Origin: Pelagicoccus sp.
GTDB lineage: Bacteria > Verrucomicrobiota > Verrucomicrobiia > Opitutales > Opitutaceae
Direction of reading: 5' to 3'
NCBI GenBank assembly: GCA_028284635.1
Contig: JANQRJ010000013.1
Span: 124,001-188,000 of the forward strand
DNA length: 64,000 nucleotides
How positions within the stretch are numbered: position 1 is the first letter of the stretch; each line of letters begins with the position of its first letter. The translations under genes were made by a program, and so were the position numbers. The notes under the pieces are model-generated. The model searched no databases. It was not told the DNA's origin and saw only the letters and a list, made by a program, of their open reading frames with translations. Shown here piece by piece: positions 42,425 to 50,938 of the stretch.

Positions 42425-43660
42425 CTACAAAACGATCTTCACCCCCCTGCGGAGGTAGGTCGGCGAGTCCAGATCCTGGCCTTCGAACATCACGGCGATC
42501 GAGTTTTCGAACTCGCCCTTCGGCTCGTCGTCGGAGAAAGCGAACTCGTGCTGCTCCACCTTTTTCGGACGCTGATGGGTCACCGGGCGAGCCTTTGGCA
42601 CTCCAGTCGCTTCGGACACGTCACCGCTCTCCTCAGGCTTGGGCTTCGCCACAAGGGGACGCTTCTTCACTACGCGGGAAACCGCGATGCTGGAAACCTC
42701 GCTGGTGCCAAGCACGCAAATCTCGACCGAATCCCCTAGCGTTTCGTCGATCACCGCGCCCATGACCAAGTCCGACTCCGCGCCAAATTCCTCGGCCATC
42801 GTCTCCATAATCATGCGCGTATCAGCAATTCCGATACCCGGACCACCAATGATATTCACGAGCAGCTGGTCCGCGAGCTTGGAAAACTCGGGAGTATGCA
42901 GGAGCGGACAGAGCTTCAGATCGGCTACTGCTGCGGCAGCAGCATTTTCGCCCTCGCCTCGCCCAATGCCGAAGAGCGTCTTGCCGGCCTTTTTGGAAAA
43001 GGTCTGACGCAGCTGGGCGAAGTCCAGATTGATCAGGCCGGTCTTGTTGAGCATGAGCCAGATCGACTTGATCGCCTTCTCGATCCAGGCATCGGCTTTG
43101 GAGAACGCGTCGAGCAGCGAAGCGTCGGCATCGGACTCCTGGATTAGCAAGTCGTTGGGCAACGGCACCACCGCGTTGCAGGTGTCGCGCAACTGACGCA
43201 GGCCTTCCTGCGCCGTGTTCGCCCGGGCAGATCGCTCGATGGAAAACGGCAGGGCGACAAAGGCGAAAACCACCGCTCCCTGACGCATCGCCCTTTCCGC
43301 TATCACCGGAGCGGCCCCGGTGCCGGTGCCGCCACCGAGGCCCGCAGTCAGAAACAGCAGGTCTACGCCTGCCACCACTTCGTCAATGGCTTCGAGATCC
43401 TGCATCGCGGCTTCGCAGCCCGCCTCGGCATCGCCACCCGTACCGAGGCCTCCTGTGATTGATTTTCCGATACAGAGCTTGTGGATGACTGGCGAACCGG
43501 CAAGCGCTTGCTGGTCGGTGTTGACGGCAACAAGCTCGACGCCCTCGGAGCCGGAAAGGGCCAGGCGGTCCACGATATTGGAACCCGCTCCACCGACCCC
43601 GACTACCTTGATGCGGATCGCGCTCCGGCTTTCCTCTTCGTCGAACTCCTGGGCTTCCAT
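42425..43660 (-). CDS. ftsZ: Cell division GTPase FtsZ
   Basis: Forms the Z ring. The start ATG at 43660 (MEAQEFDEEESRSAIRIKVVGVGG) overlaps the ftsA stop by one base (TGATG); a longer frame to 43858 lies inside ftsA and is rejected. GTP-binding motifs: VGGAGSNIVDRL, AVNTDQQAL, tubulin signature GLGGGTGTGAAPV. The T7 loop reads LINLDFAQLRQ. After a linker (about 325-395) the conserved tip is LDSPTYLRRGVKIVL, similar to the FtsA-binding peptide. It is the last gene of the dcw cluster; 411 residues. Confidence 0.96.
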   Translation of the reverse strand: MEAQEFDEEESRSAIRIKVVGVGGAGSNIVDRLALSGSEGVELVAVNTDQQALAGSPVIHKLCIGKSITGGLGTGGDAEAGCEAAMQDLEAIDEVVAGVDLLFLTAGLGGGTGTGAAPVIAERAMRQGAVVFAFVALPFSIERSARANTAQEGLRQLRDTCNAVVPLPNDLLIQESDADASLLDAFSKADAWIEKAIKSIWLMLNKTGLINLDFAQLRQTFSKKAGKTLFGIGRGEGENAAAAAVADLKLCPLLHTPEFSKLADQLLVNIIGGPGIGIADTRMIMETMAEEFGAESDLVMGAVIDETLGDSVEICVLGTSEVSSIAVSRVVKKRPLVAKPKPEESGDVSEATGVPKARPVTHQRPKKVEQHEFAFSDDEPKGEFENSIAVMFEGQDLDSPTYLRRGVKIVL

Positions 43661-44868
43661 CAGACTTTGAAAAGGGTCTTGAGACGGTTGAAGATGCCGC
43701 TCTGGCGGTGCTTGGCGTAGCTTTGTTCGTTTTGGTACTGCAGGCCGAAGTGCAGCAGACCGAGCGCGGCGCTGTACTGGGACTCCTTCAACTCGCCGCT
43801 GGCCATGGAAGAGTTGTCGCCCAGGTGCGCTGGGATTCCGAATACGTTTTCCGCGCACTTGACGATGTTTCGCAGCTCGGAGGTGCCACCTGCTAGGATG
43901 ACGCCAGAGGCGATCTTTTCCGGCATGTAGAGAACGCCGAGCTTCTTGCGCACGACTTCGAAGATCTCCGAAACGCGCATCTCGATAATCTTCTCGATGC
44001 TCCAGATCGGGATGGGACGGTCGCCGATTTCAAAGTCGTTGTTCAGCCAAACCTTTTCGGTGCGGTCCTTGTGCTCCACCACCGCCGATCCGTAGCGAAG
44101 CTTCAGGCTCTCGGCCTGCTTCAGGCGCATGCGAAGGCCGATGCTCAAGTCGTTGGAAATATGGTCTCCGCCAATCGGCAGACAACCCGCCTTCATGCAG
44201 CGGCCTTCCAAAAACAGAGCGTAGTCCGTCGTGCCCCTGCCGATGTCGATAATCAAGGCGCCGTGAGCCTTCTGGTCGCGGTCGGCCACCGCAGCGCTAG
44301 TAGCGAGCCCAGCCAGGACGATGTCGTCCACGTGGAGATTGAAGCCGTTGATGATGTGAATCGCGTCGCTGATCTTGCGAGAATCCCCGTGGATGGTCCA
44401 GTAGCTGATATCGAGACGGTCTCCCTCCAAGCCAACCGGCGACTCGATCATGCGGCCATCGAGACGATAGGGCCGCCGCAAGTGATGGATGGTCGTTCGA
44501 TTCTCAGGAAGTTCACGACCCTGGGCCAAGGCGGACGCCTGTTCGATATCCTCCTGCCGAACCCGGCCGTCATCGCTGGTCACATTGACCGAAGCCTCGC
44601 TGGCGAAGCCCTCGATATGGCCACCGGTCTGCGAGAGGTAGACGCCATCGATCTTGACGCCAGCCTGGTTCTCCGCCGTCAGCAAGGTGGCATGAACGCA
44701 ATCGCTCGCCTGGTGAAAATCGACGATCTCGCCCTTGAGCATGCCGCGAGAGGAAGATTGGCCGAGACCGATCACGTTGAGCTTGCGTCCCTCGACGACC
44801 TCGCCGAGCAGAGCGGTCACCTTGCTCGTACCAATATCGACGCCTGCGATTACCTTCGTTTTATACAC
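43660..44868 (-). CDS. ftsA: Cell division protein FtsA
   Basis: Actin-like membrane tether of the Z ring. VIAGVDIGTSKVTALLGEV is phosphate loop 1. ALIIDIGRGTTDYALF is phosphate loop 2, and GVILAGGTSELRNI the adenosine motif. The SHS2-like 1C subdomain lies at about 85-165. The C-terminal amphipathic tip (SGIFNRLKTLFKV) is the membrane-targeting helix. The start codon is GTG (44868; MYKTKVIAGV), preceded by ACTAGG. A family B palindrome sits 12 bp upstream in the leader. Confidence 0.95.
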   Translation of the reverse strand: MYKTKVIAGVDIGTSKVTALLGEVVEGRKLNVIGLGQSSSRGMLKGEIVDFHQASDCVHATLLTAENQAGVKIDGVYLSQTGGHIEGFASEASVNVTSDDGRVRQEDIEQASALAQGRELPENRTTIHHLRRPYRLDGRMIESPVGLEGDRLDISYWTIHGDSRKISDAIHIINGFNLHVDDIVLAGLATSAAVADRDQKAHGALIIDIGRGTTDYALFLEGRCMKAGCLPIGGDHISNDLSIGLRMRLKQAESLKLRYGSAVVEHKDRTEKVWLNNDFEIGDRPIPIWSIEKIIEMRVSEIFEVVRKKLGVLYMPEKIASGVILAGGTSELRNIVKCAENVFGIPAHLGDNSSMASGELKESQYSAALGLLHFGLQYQNEQSYAKHRQSGIFNRLKTLFKV

Positions 44869-44879
44869 CTAGTTAAAAA

Positions 44880-44943
44880 GTAGCCGCGCTCGTGGAAACG
44901 CGTATCCAAATAGCATGGGACGCGTTCTCATGAACGCGGCTAC
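44880..44943. repeat. Palindromic repeat, family B, in the ftsQ-ftsA gap
   Basis: GTAGCCGCGCTCGTGGAAAC... (44880-44902) pairs with 44921-44943 with mismatches, loop 18 nt. The repeat is in the leader of ftsA inside the dcw cluster. Confidence 0.8.
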
Positions 44944-45000
44944 ACACCAAATCGCCCCCGACACGTTTTTCAAGATCATCCCACTCGAAAACGCCCATCC

Positions 45001-45897
45001 TCACGACGACCGAACCGGCACCTGATCTCCCAGCGTCAAGTCGACATGCTCGATCGAACGCCAGCCCAAGCTGCGATAGTGATCGATGATGTAGTCCAGG
45101 CGTCCCAGCTGGTCGCGAAAGCCGCTCCCCGCGTCAAACTCGATTTGCTTCGCCATGCGCCCCCGCACGATCAGACGGTCGGACTTCTCCAGCGAAACAA
45201 TCCTCCAGCGCCGGTAGAGGTGCGGAGCGATCGCCTGGGCCTCGGAAAGCAGTTCCGCAAGCGGTTCGATGCCGGGAATGCTGGCAAAGCCTCCATTCCG
45301 CTTCTTCAGCTTGATGCCGTCGAGAAAGGGCAAGGAGCGAATCAGAGAGGGATCGATCCGTTCGCATTCGAAAACCGCGCCCGTCCTATCCACGAAAAGG
45401 GCCAGCTTCTCGCCGTTGGCTCGCAAGCCGGCGATACGCGCTATAGGCTGGCGCTCCTGCAAGCTCACCACCAGCGTATCCGGAAACCGGCGCTCCACCT
45501 CGGCATTGTCTACCTGCCCCAAAGCCTCCAAGCGACTCTTCAAGCCTGCAAGGTCGACGGTGAGCAGGCTCTCCTCCGCTCCCAAGGCCAAGTAGTCCAG
45601 CAGCCAGTCGCGCTCTAGAAAACCGTCCGTCTCGATCTCAACCGACCGGATAGGCGAAAACTCGCCTGCTCTCGAAAGCAGTTCCGGACCCTTAGCAATG
45701 AGAGACGGCAGCTGTAGCGCTCCGACCAATACAAGGGCCAGCAAAACGACGCCTCCCGAAATCTTCAAGCGTCGCATCCAGATGCGACGTTGCGAAACCG
45801 AACTCATCGCCTTCGGTTTCACGCTTTGGTCGATATCCTGCCAGTTGCGGGACTTTCGCGAGCGAAGGCCTTTAGGTTTGGAAGTTCTAGTAGCCAT
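45001..45897 (-). CDS. ftsQ: Cell division protein FtsQ
   Basis: Bitopic divisome protein that links FtsB/L to the ring. A basic cytosolic N-terminus (about 1-45) is followed by one membrane helix (about 46-70; ISGGVVLLALVLVGALQLPSL). A POTRA-type domain (IRSVEIETDGFLERDWLLDYLALGAEESLLTVDLAGL, about 84-150) and the FtsQ/DivIB beta region (RRFPDTLVVSLQERQPIARI) follow. The 298 residues are normal. It lies one base after the stop of ddl (stop at 45899) in the usual ddl-ftsQ-ftsA order. Confidence 0.9.
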   Translation of the reverse strand: MATRTSKPKGLRSRKSRNWQDIDQSVKPKAMSSVSQRRIWMRRLKISGGVVLLALVLVGALQLPSLIAKGPELLSRAGEFSPIRSVEIETDGFLERDWLLDYLALGAEESLLTVDLAGLKSRLEALGQVDNAEVERRFPDTLVVSLQERQPIARIAGLRANGEKLALFVDRTGAVFECERIDPSLIRSLPFLDGIKLKKRNGGFASIPGIEPLAELLSEAQAIAPHLYRRWRIVSLEKSDRLIVRGRMAKQIEFDAGSGFRDQLGRLDYIIDHYRSLGWRSIEHVDLTLGDQVPVRSS

Positions 45898-45898
45898 A

Positions 45899-46834
45899 TT
45901 AACTATTTGAATACCGTTCCCTATACCTCATCAAAGCCGGTTCGACAAGCTTTTGCAGCAGTTCGTCGAAATCGTATCCACAAAGTCCAGCCGACATCGG
46001 CAAAAGGCTGGTTTCCTTCAGGCCTGGAAGCGTATTTACCTCCAAAAAGCAGGGTTCTCCCGAAGTTCTGTCCACTATCAGATCGATACGGGCGTAGTCA
46101 CGGCAGTCGCACGCGGAAAACACCGTCGTAGCCAGTTTTCGGATGCGCTCGATGCACGCATCTTCGAGCCGAGCCGGAGCGATGTATTCAGTGAGCCCCT
46201 TCGTATATTTGCTACGATAATCGAATGCTCCGCTCTTGGGCGCGATCTCCACCACACCCAAAGCCTCGCCGCCCAAGACGCCCACCGTTGCCTCCAGGCC
46301 GGCCAAACGCGGCTCGACCATCCAGCGGCCAGAGGCGCAGTCGGCAAGCGCTTGTTCGAGTTCCGCCTCGTTCCCGGCAAATTGCAGCCCCACGCTGCTT
46401 CCTTCCGCGACAGGTTTTATAACCAACGAGGAGCCAAGCCGCACCCGGATTTCGGATACGGCAGGTTGATGGCCCGCATCGAAGGCGATTTCGTCTGCCA
46501 CCGGCACGCCGACTGACTTCATAACCTTTTTCGTAGCGACCTTGTCGAAGGTCAAAGCGCTGCTTTTCGCATCGCAGCCAGCGTAGATCACTCCAGCCGC
46601 ATCCATCATGCTTTGCATGGCTCCATCCTCGCCAAACGATCCGTGCAGCGTAGAGAACACGATCTGCTCGCGACCGTCGAGCCCATCCGGCAGCCGATCT
46701 CGTTCCGCCACATCGATCAGATCCACCTCGAAAAACTTGCCCAAGGAAGCAGCCGCCGCCTGCCCCGAGCCCAAGGACACTTCCCGCTCCTGCGAAACGC
46801 CCCCGTACAGAACAGCTATCCGCGGCTGCTTCAT
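45899..46834 (-). CDS. ddl: D-alanine--D-alanine ligase
   Basis: ATP-grasp ligase supplying D-Ala-D-Ala for the pentapeptide. The start ATG 46834 (MKQPRIAVLYGGVSQEREVSLGSG) fits; the longer frame is read through an intergenic repeat. STLHGSFGEDGAMQSMMDAAG is the substrate motif, and VIKPVAEGSSVG the ATP-grasp loop. RIDLIVDRTSGEPCFLEVNTLPGL gives the metal-binding Glu and Asn. The 311 residues are normal. It is followed by ftsQ within two bases. Confidence 0.96.
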   Translation of the reverse strand: MKQPRIAVLYGGVSQEREVSLGSGQAAAASLGKFFEVDLIDVAERDRLPDGLDGREQIVFSTLHGSFGEDGAMQSMMDAAGVIYAGCDAKSSALTFDKVATKKVMKSVGVPVADEIAFDAGHQPAVSEIRVRLGSSLVIKPVAEGSSVGLQFAGNEAELEQALADCASGRWMVEPRLAGLEATVGVLGGEALGVVEIAPKSGAFDYRSKYTKGLTEYIAPARLEDACIERIRKLATTVFSACDCRDYARIDLIVDRTSGEPCFLEVNTLPGLKETSLLPMSAGLCGYDFDELLQKLVEPALMRYRERYSNS

Positions 46835-46920
46835 GCGAGCCCTCCGCCCACTCTCCGAAGTCTTTCGACTTCGGCTACGATACAGATGAAAAAGCTCCGT
46901 ATAGCGAATCGCCGCACCCT

Positions 46921-46998
46921 GTGGGGCTGGCGCTCGCGCCACGCCGCATTGCCAATAAAAACCGACCAAACGCGGCACGGCGCAAGCGCCGGCCCTAC
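46921..46998. repeat. Palindromic repeat, family C
   Basis: GTGGGGCTGGCGCTCGCG... (46921-46947) pairs imperfectly with GCGGCACGGCGCAAGCGC... (46972-46998), loop 24 nt. The same family occurs at 56125-56240 and 60488-60574. It lies between murC-murB and ddl. Confidence 0.78.
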
Positions 46999-47023
46999 AA
47001 AGCGCGCAACCCCAAGCACCTCC

Positions 47024-47058
47024 CATTCTTCACTCTTCATTCTTCACTCTTCATTCCA
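47024..47058. repeat. Heptamer array at the murC-murB stop
   Basis: CATTCTT-CACTCTT-CATTCTT-CACTCTT-CATTCC: five 7-bp units. The murC-murB stop codon (47044-47046) lies within the array, so the last residues (WNEE) are array-derived. Confidence 0.75.
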
Positions 47059-49356
47059 GGACGAGCCAAACAACTGAGCCTCCGGGTGCAGCTCCACGCC
47101 GCGCCGCTCGCGAGCCACCTTGCGAATCATGCCGACCAATTCAAGCACGTCCCGACAAGTCGCCCCTCCCCGGTTCACGATGAAGTTCCCATGCGTCAAA
47201 CTCACCTCGGCCCCACCGACCGCCGCGCCCTTCAAGCCCAGTTCGTCGATCAGCTTGCCCGCGGACCCCTCTTGCGGATTCTTGAAGATACAGCCCGCAC
47301 TCGGTTCCCGCGGCTGGGACCCCTTGCGGCGGCTTTGATAGGTGTCGAGCGTGCGACGGATAGATTCGCTGTCACCCGCTGCCTTTCGCGAAACGAAAAC
47401 CGCGTCGATCGCCACAGCATCTTCCAGTTCTCGACAGTAGCGGTATCCGATTTCCAACGACTCCTTGTCAGCCTCGAGAATCTCGCCCTCGCCATTGACG
47501 TAGCGAATCGATTCCACCACGTCGAATACCCAACCGCCCATGGCGCCGGCATTCATGCGCAACACGCCACCAACATTGCCCGGAATGCCTTCGAGAAACT
47601 CCAGGCCCTCCAGCCCCTCCTTGCACGCCAGGCTGCACAAAGCTTTGATCCGCAAGCCAGCTCCCACCCGCAGACGCCGGTCGTCCAGCCTCTCCACTCG
47701 ACTCCAAATCGGATGACTCAAACGAATCACCAGACCACTTACGCCCTCATCCGGTACCACGAGGTTCGACCCGCGCCCCAACAGGTGCGCTGGCACGCCC
47801 GCCGCTGAACAGGACCGCAACGCCGCCCGCAACTCGGCCAAGGAATGCGGTTCGAAATAGCGTTCCGCCGCCCCCCCGACCCGCATCGTAGTCTTAGGAG
47901 CCAAAGGTTCGTTCTCCCGAATCTCCGAGGCGAAACTGCACCCCTCGGCCAAGCCCGCGTAAACCGGACCCCAGACTCCATCCTGCCCAACGAGAAGATC
48001 GCCGAGTTCACCAGCCAATCGATCCCCCGTGCCCGCACCCAAAAACAGGATACGAACCGGGCCTTCTCCAGTGAAGCCAGTCAACCTCCCAATCAACTCG
48101 GCCGTATCCGGAAAATAAGACACGTCGCTTCGCTGCTCTCGGCAGGCCGCCAGCAGGTCCTCGCCAGTACCGCCTTCCAGAGGCGACTCGCTGGCCGCGT
48201 AGACCTCAAGCAAGCAAAGCGTGTCGCACGGGGCAAGGCTCGCCGCGATCTCTCCCTTCAGCTCCAAAGTACGACTGTAGCGATGCGGCTGAAAAACCAC
48301 CACCGAGCGCCAACCCTCCTTCTCCCCAAAGAGCTCTAGAGCCACCTCGATCTCGCGAGGATGGTGAGCGTAGTCCTCGAAAATCTGAGCCCGTGGACTC
48401 AAATAGCGACACCGCTGGCGGCGCCTTACCGCTCGAAACTCGAAGGATTGGCCCGAGCCAAGTTCCGCGCCGCAAGCATTGGCCGCCAAGGTGGCGAATC
48501 CGGCATCCAAAAGCGTCATTGCGCCCGTCCGATTGACCAGCAGGTCTTCGAGGACGACCTCTCCCTCGAGAGCAATCCTGCTCCAGCCGGGGCCAGCAAC
48601 CTCGAACGAAAGAGACACGTCCCCTGAGACCGCAGGCAACTCGCTCTCATTTCCTCTCAACTCCAGCCACATCATCTTCGCCGACGTGTATTCGGCTGCC
48701 GAAGACAGATCGTCTCTCAAGCCATTCTCGGCGATCACTAGAAAACGCGTCCGCTGTACCAGTCGCTCGAATACCTGCAGGTATTCTTCCTCCGTCTCGT
48801 AGCGCGAATGATGGTCGTGATCCGCGTTGAGGACGACGCAGATATCCGGACTGAAGAGATCTATAGTCCCGTCGCTCTCGTCGATCTCCGCCACCAGCCA
48901 CTCGCTACCGGAAACCCGATAGGGCTGCTCGCCGTCGAAGCGAGCTCCCAGCAGAAAATCGATCTTCACCCCCGCCGTATCCAAAATATCGATCAACATG
49001 CCGCAGGTCGTGGTCTTGCCATGCGACCCAGTGACCGCAATCAGCCGCTTTTCACGAGCGATCACCGCCAGGCACTCCCCACGTCTCATGGCCACGCTGC
49101 CTCGTTTTCGAGCAAAGACCCGCGCCGGATGGTAGAAGTCGATGGCCGATGAGTAGACGAAAGCCACCTCCTCCTCCGGCTCGAAAGGCCGCAGCTCCAC
49201 ACCTTTTTTCCTCAACAGCGCCTCCGCCTCCGGCAAAAGGGCATCGTCCTCCGCGCTGAGCCGATGACCCGACTCCGCGAGATAAAGCGCCAGCGGAAGC
49301 ATCCCAGCTCCCCCCGCGCCCAGACAATGAATACGCTCCGGAAGTCCTTCAATCAT
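47044..49356 (-). CDS. murC-murB: MurC-MurB fusion: UDP-MurNAc--L-Ala ligase / UDP-GlcNAc-enolpyruvate reductase
   Basis: A bifunctional peptidoglycan precursor enzyme. MurC part (about 1-465): IHCLGAGGAGMLPLALYLAESGH (UDP-binding), AVTGSHGKTTTCG (P-loop, about 112), EIDESDGTI and YAHHPREIE. MurB part (about 480-770): TTMRVGGAAERYF, GRGSNLVVPDEG, EFLEGIPGNVGGVLRMNAGA (FAD binding) and AGCIFKNPQEGSAGKLID (the catalytic Ser is expected here). MurB makes UDP-MurNAc and MurC then adds L-Ala. The 770 residues are intact. It lies 202 bp after murG and 209 bp before ddl, both gaps holding repeats. Confidence 0.95.
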   Translation of the reverse strand: MIEGLPERIHCLGAGGAGMLPLALYLAESGHRLSAEDDALLPEAEALLRKKGVELRPFEPEEEVAFVYSSAIDFYHPARVFARKRGSVAMRRGECLAVIAREKRLIAVTGSHGKTTTCGMLIDILDTAGVKIDFLLGARFDGEQPYRVSGSEWLVAEIDESDGTIDLFSPDICVVLNADHDHHSRYETEEEYLQVFERLVQRTRFLVIAENGLRDDLSSAAEYTSAKMMWLELRGNESELPAVSGDVSLSFEVAGPGWSRIALEGEVVLEDLLVNRTGAMTLLDAGFATLAANACGAELGSGQSFEFRAVRRRQRCRYLSPRAQIFEDYAHHPREIEVALELFGEKEGWRSVVVFQPHRYSRTLELKGEIAASLAPCDTLCLLEVYAASESPLEGGTGEDLLAACREQRSDVSYFPDTAELIGRLTGFTGEGPVRILFLGAGTGDRLAGELGDLLVGQDGVWGPVYAGLAEGCSFASEIRENEPLAPKTTMRVGGAAERYFEPHSLAELRAALRSCSAAGVPAHLLGRGSNLVVPDEGVSGLVIRLSHPIWSRVERLDDRRLRVGAGLRIKALCSLACKEGLEGLEFLEGIPGNVGGVLRMNAGAMGGWVFDVVESIRYVNGEGEILEADKESLEIGYRYCRELEDAVAIDAVFVSRKAAGDSESIRRTLDTYQSRRKGSQPREPSAGCIFKNPQEGSAGKLIDELGLKGAAVGGAEVSLTHGNFIVNRGGATCRDVLELVGMIRKVARERRGVELHPEAQLFGSSWNEE

Positions 49357-49432
49357 TGCTGGGGAAGCCAGAGGCCACTAGGCAGTAGGTATTGAGGTCG
49401 GTAGGATAGAAGCACAATCGGTTTTAGAAACA

Positions 49433-49548
49433 CTGATGACACTGATCCACGCTGATGAAAAGAGTAGGAATACTCTTTTGCGTCTTCTGCGTCTTTTTGC
49501 GGCCAACAAATTGCATTGCAGGCGATCTGTGAAAATCAGTGTCATCAG
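49433..49548. repeat. Intergenic repeat, family D, copy 1
   Basis: CTGATGACACTGAT (49433-49446) and ATCAGTGTCATCAG (49535-49548) are exact inverted ends. The interior has GCGTCTTTTTGCGG and TTGCATTGCAGGCGATC, shared with 50814-50930 and 53441-53500. Confidence 0.7.
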
Positions 49549-49558
49549 CAGTTCGATT

Positions 49559-50644
49559 TCATCCAGCAAGTTCCTCCAAATCCCGGGCCATGACAAGCGC
49601 CGCGTCGCGCTCGTCGGCCTTTCGCAGGTTCTCCCGATATCCTTCCAGGCGAGCTGGATCTCCCATCGCCTCGAGTACGATACTCAGAAGCTCCGACAGA
49701 TTATCCTGGTTCAACTGCAAGCCGCAGCCCAAAGACTCGAAATTCCGAGCGTTCGCTACCTGATGATCGTCTGCGGAAAACGGATACGGAACAAGAACGC
49801 CAGGCAGGCGGCAACGCATCATCTCAGCAATGCTGCCAGCGCCAGCCCGAGAAACGGCGAGATCCGCAGCCGACAGAACCATAGACATATCGTCGCTGAA
49901 ATTCCGAAAGACGGCCGATACGCTTTCCCCCTTTCCCGAGGGATGGACCGATCGCGACTCCGCTCCACCCGCTCCAGTCAGGCAAAAGACCTGGACTCCA
50001 TTTTCAGCCAAAACGGCAAGGCTGTTGGCAGCCCATTGATTCAGAGCTTGCGCCCCTTGGCTGCCGCCCATGACCAGCAGGGTGCGCTTGTCCGCAGAGA
50101 GACCAAGCTTCTCTCGAGCTTCAGCTTTTTGAATTGACCGGATCTCGCTCCGAACCGGCATCCCCAGGAAACGAATACGGTCTTCTTCGACCTTCCTAAC
50201 AAAGGAAACGCCATCGGGCAAATAGAGGCGATCGATAAATCGACTCGTGATGCGCGTCACCCGCCCAGGCACCCGATTCGCTTCGTGCACCACTGTCGGC
50301 AAGCCAGCTCGTCGACCCGCCAGCATTGCCGGCATCGTCATAAATCCGCCAAAGCCGACCACCGCGGCCGGTCGCTCCTGGCGAATAAGCTTTGAGCAGC
50401 GCGAAACGCCCTTGACCAAGTTCACCGCAAAGCGAAGCAGTCGAACCGGATTCGCGGAAAAAGCGCTCCCCGCCAGGGCCTCGTATTGGAATTGGGAATA
50501 CTTGGCCACTAGACGCGAATCCACTTGCTTGTTGCTGATGAGCAAGACGCAGCTCCATCCACGACCCTGCAAGGCCTCCGCCAAAGCGATCCCCGGCGAA
50601 AGGTGCCCACCTGTACCGCCGCAAGCTATGAGGATCTTCTTCAT
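49559..50644 (-). CDS. murG: UDP-GlcNAc:undecaprenyl-PP-MurNAc-pentapeptide GlcNAc transferase
   Basis: Makes lipid II on the cytosolic face of the membrane (GT28). The N-terminus KKILIACGGTGGHLSPGIALAEAL contains the GGTGGH loop. VVGFGGFMTMPAMLAG, VMGGSQGAQALN and SRAGAGSIAEMM are the conserved G-loops and UDP-GlcNAc motif. The 361 residues are normal. In the usual order murG follows ftsW; here a tail-fibre-like gene is inserted between them. Confidence 0.97.
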   Translation of the reverse strand: MKKILIACGGTGGHLSPGIALAEALQGRGWSCVLLISNKQVDSRLVAKYSQFQYEALAGSAFSANPVRLLRFAVNLVKGVSRCSKLIRQERPAAVVGFGGFMTMPAMLAGRRAGLPTVVHEANRVPGRVTRITSRFIDRLYLPDGVSFVRKVEEDRIRFLGMPVRSEIRSIQKAEAREKLGLSADKRTLLVMGGSQGAQALNQWAANSLAVLAENGVQVFCLTGAGGAESRSVHPSGKGESVSAVFRNFSDDMSMVLSAADLAVSRAGAGSIAEMMRCRLPGVLVPYPFSADDHQVANARNFESLGCGLQLNQDNLSELLSIVLEAMGDPARLEGYRENLRKADERDAALVMARDLEELAG

Positions 50645-50663
50645 TGGGGCTCCGCTTTTTTAT

Positions 50664-50792
50664 GCGAAATCATTAGGGGCAAAATCATTACTAAGAAAGC
50701 TATGGGGCTGTACGAAGAGCCTCTCTTTCAATCCGTCAACCACACTTCTTTTCCGCAATCCAAATAATGATTTTGCCGAACAATGATTTTGC
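50664..50792. repeat. Intergenic inverted repeat with GCAAAATCATT ends, family E
   Basis: GCGAAATCATTAGGGGCAAAATCATTA (50664-50690) faces AATAATGATTTTGCCGAACAATGATTTTGC (about 50763-50792). The 70-bp interior has no gene. It is directly upstream of murG in the 294-bp gap to the tail-fibre-like gene. Confidence 0.65.
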
Positions 50793-50813
50793 AAAACAAT
50801 CAAGGGCAACCGA

Positions 50814-50930
50814 TTTGCACTGATCTCCTGCAATGCAATTTGTTGGCCGCAAAAAATCGCAAGAGACGCAAAAAAGAAGCTATTGAGATCCAACTACTCA
50901 CTACCCTTTTGCGTCTTTTTGCGCCTAAAA
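50814..50930. repeat. Intergenic repeat, family D, copy 2
   Basis: In reverse orientation to copy 1, it contains GATCTCCTGCAATGCAATTT, GTTGGCCGCAAAAA and GCGTCTTTTTGCGCC. It abuts the 3' end of the tail-fibre-like gene. Confidence 0.65.
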
Positions 50931-50938
50931 CACTCTCC

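Noticed and set aside
43661..43858. N-terminal extension of FtsZ
   Set aside because: It lies wholly inside ftsA and is Arg/Pro-rich; FtsZ begins naturally at 43660.
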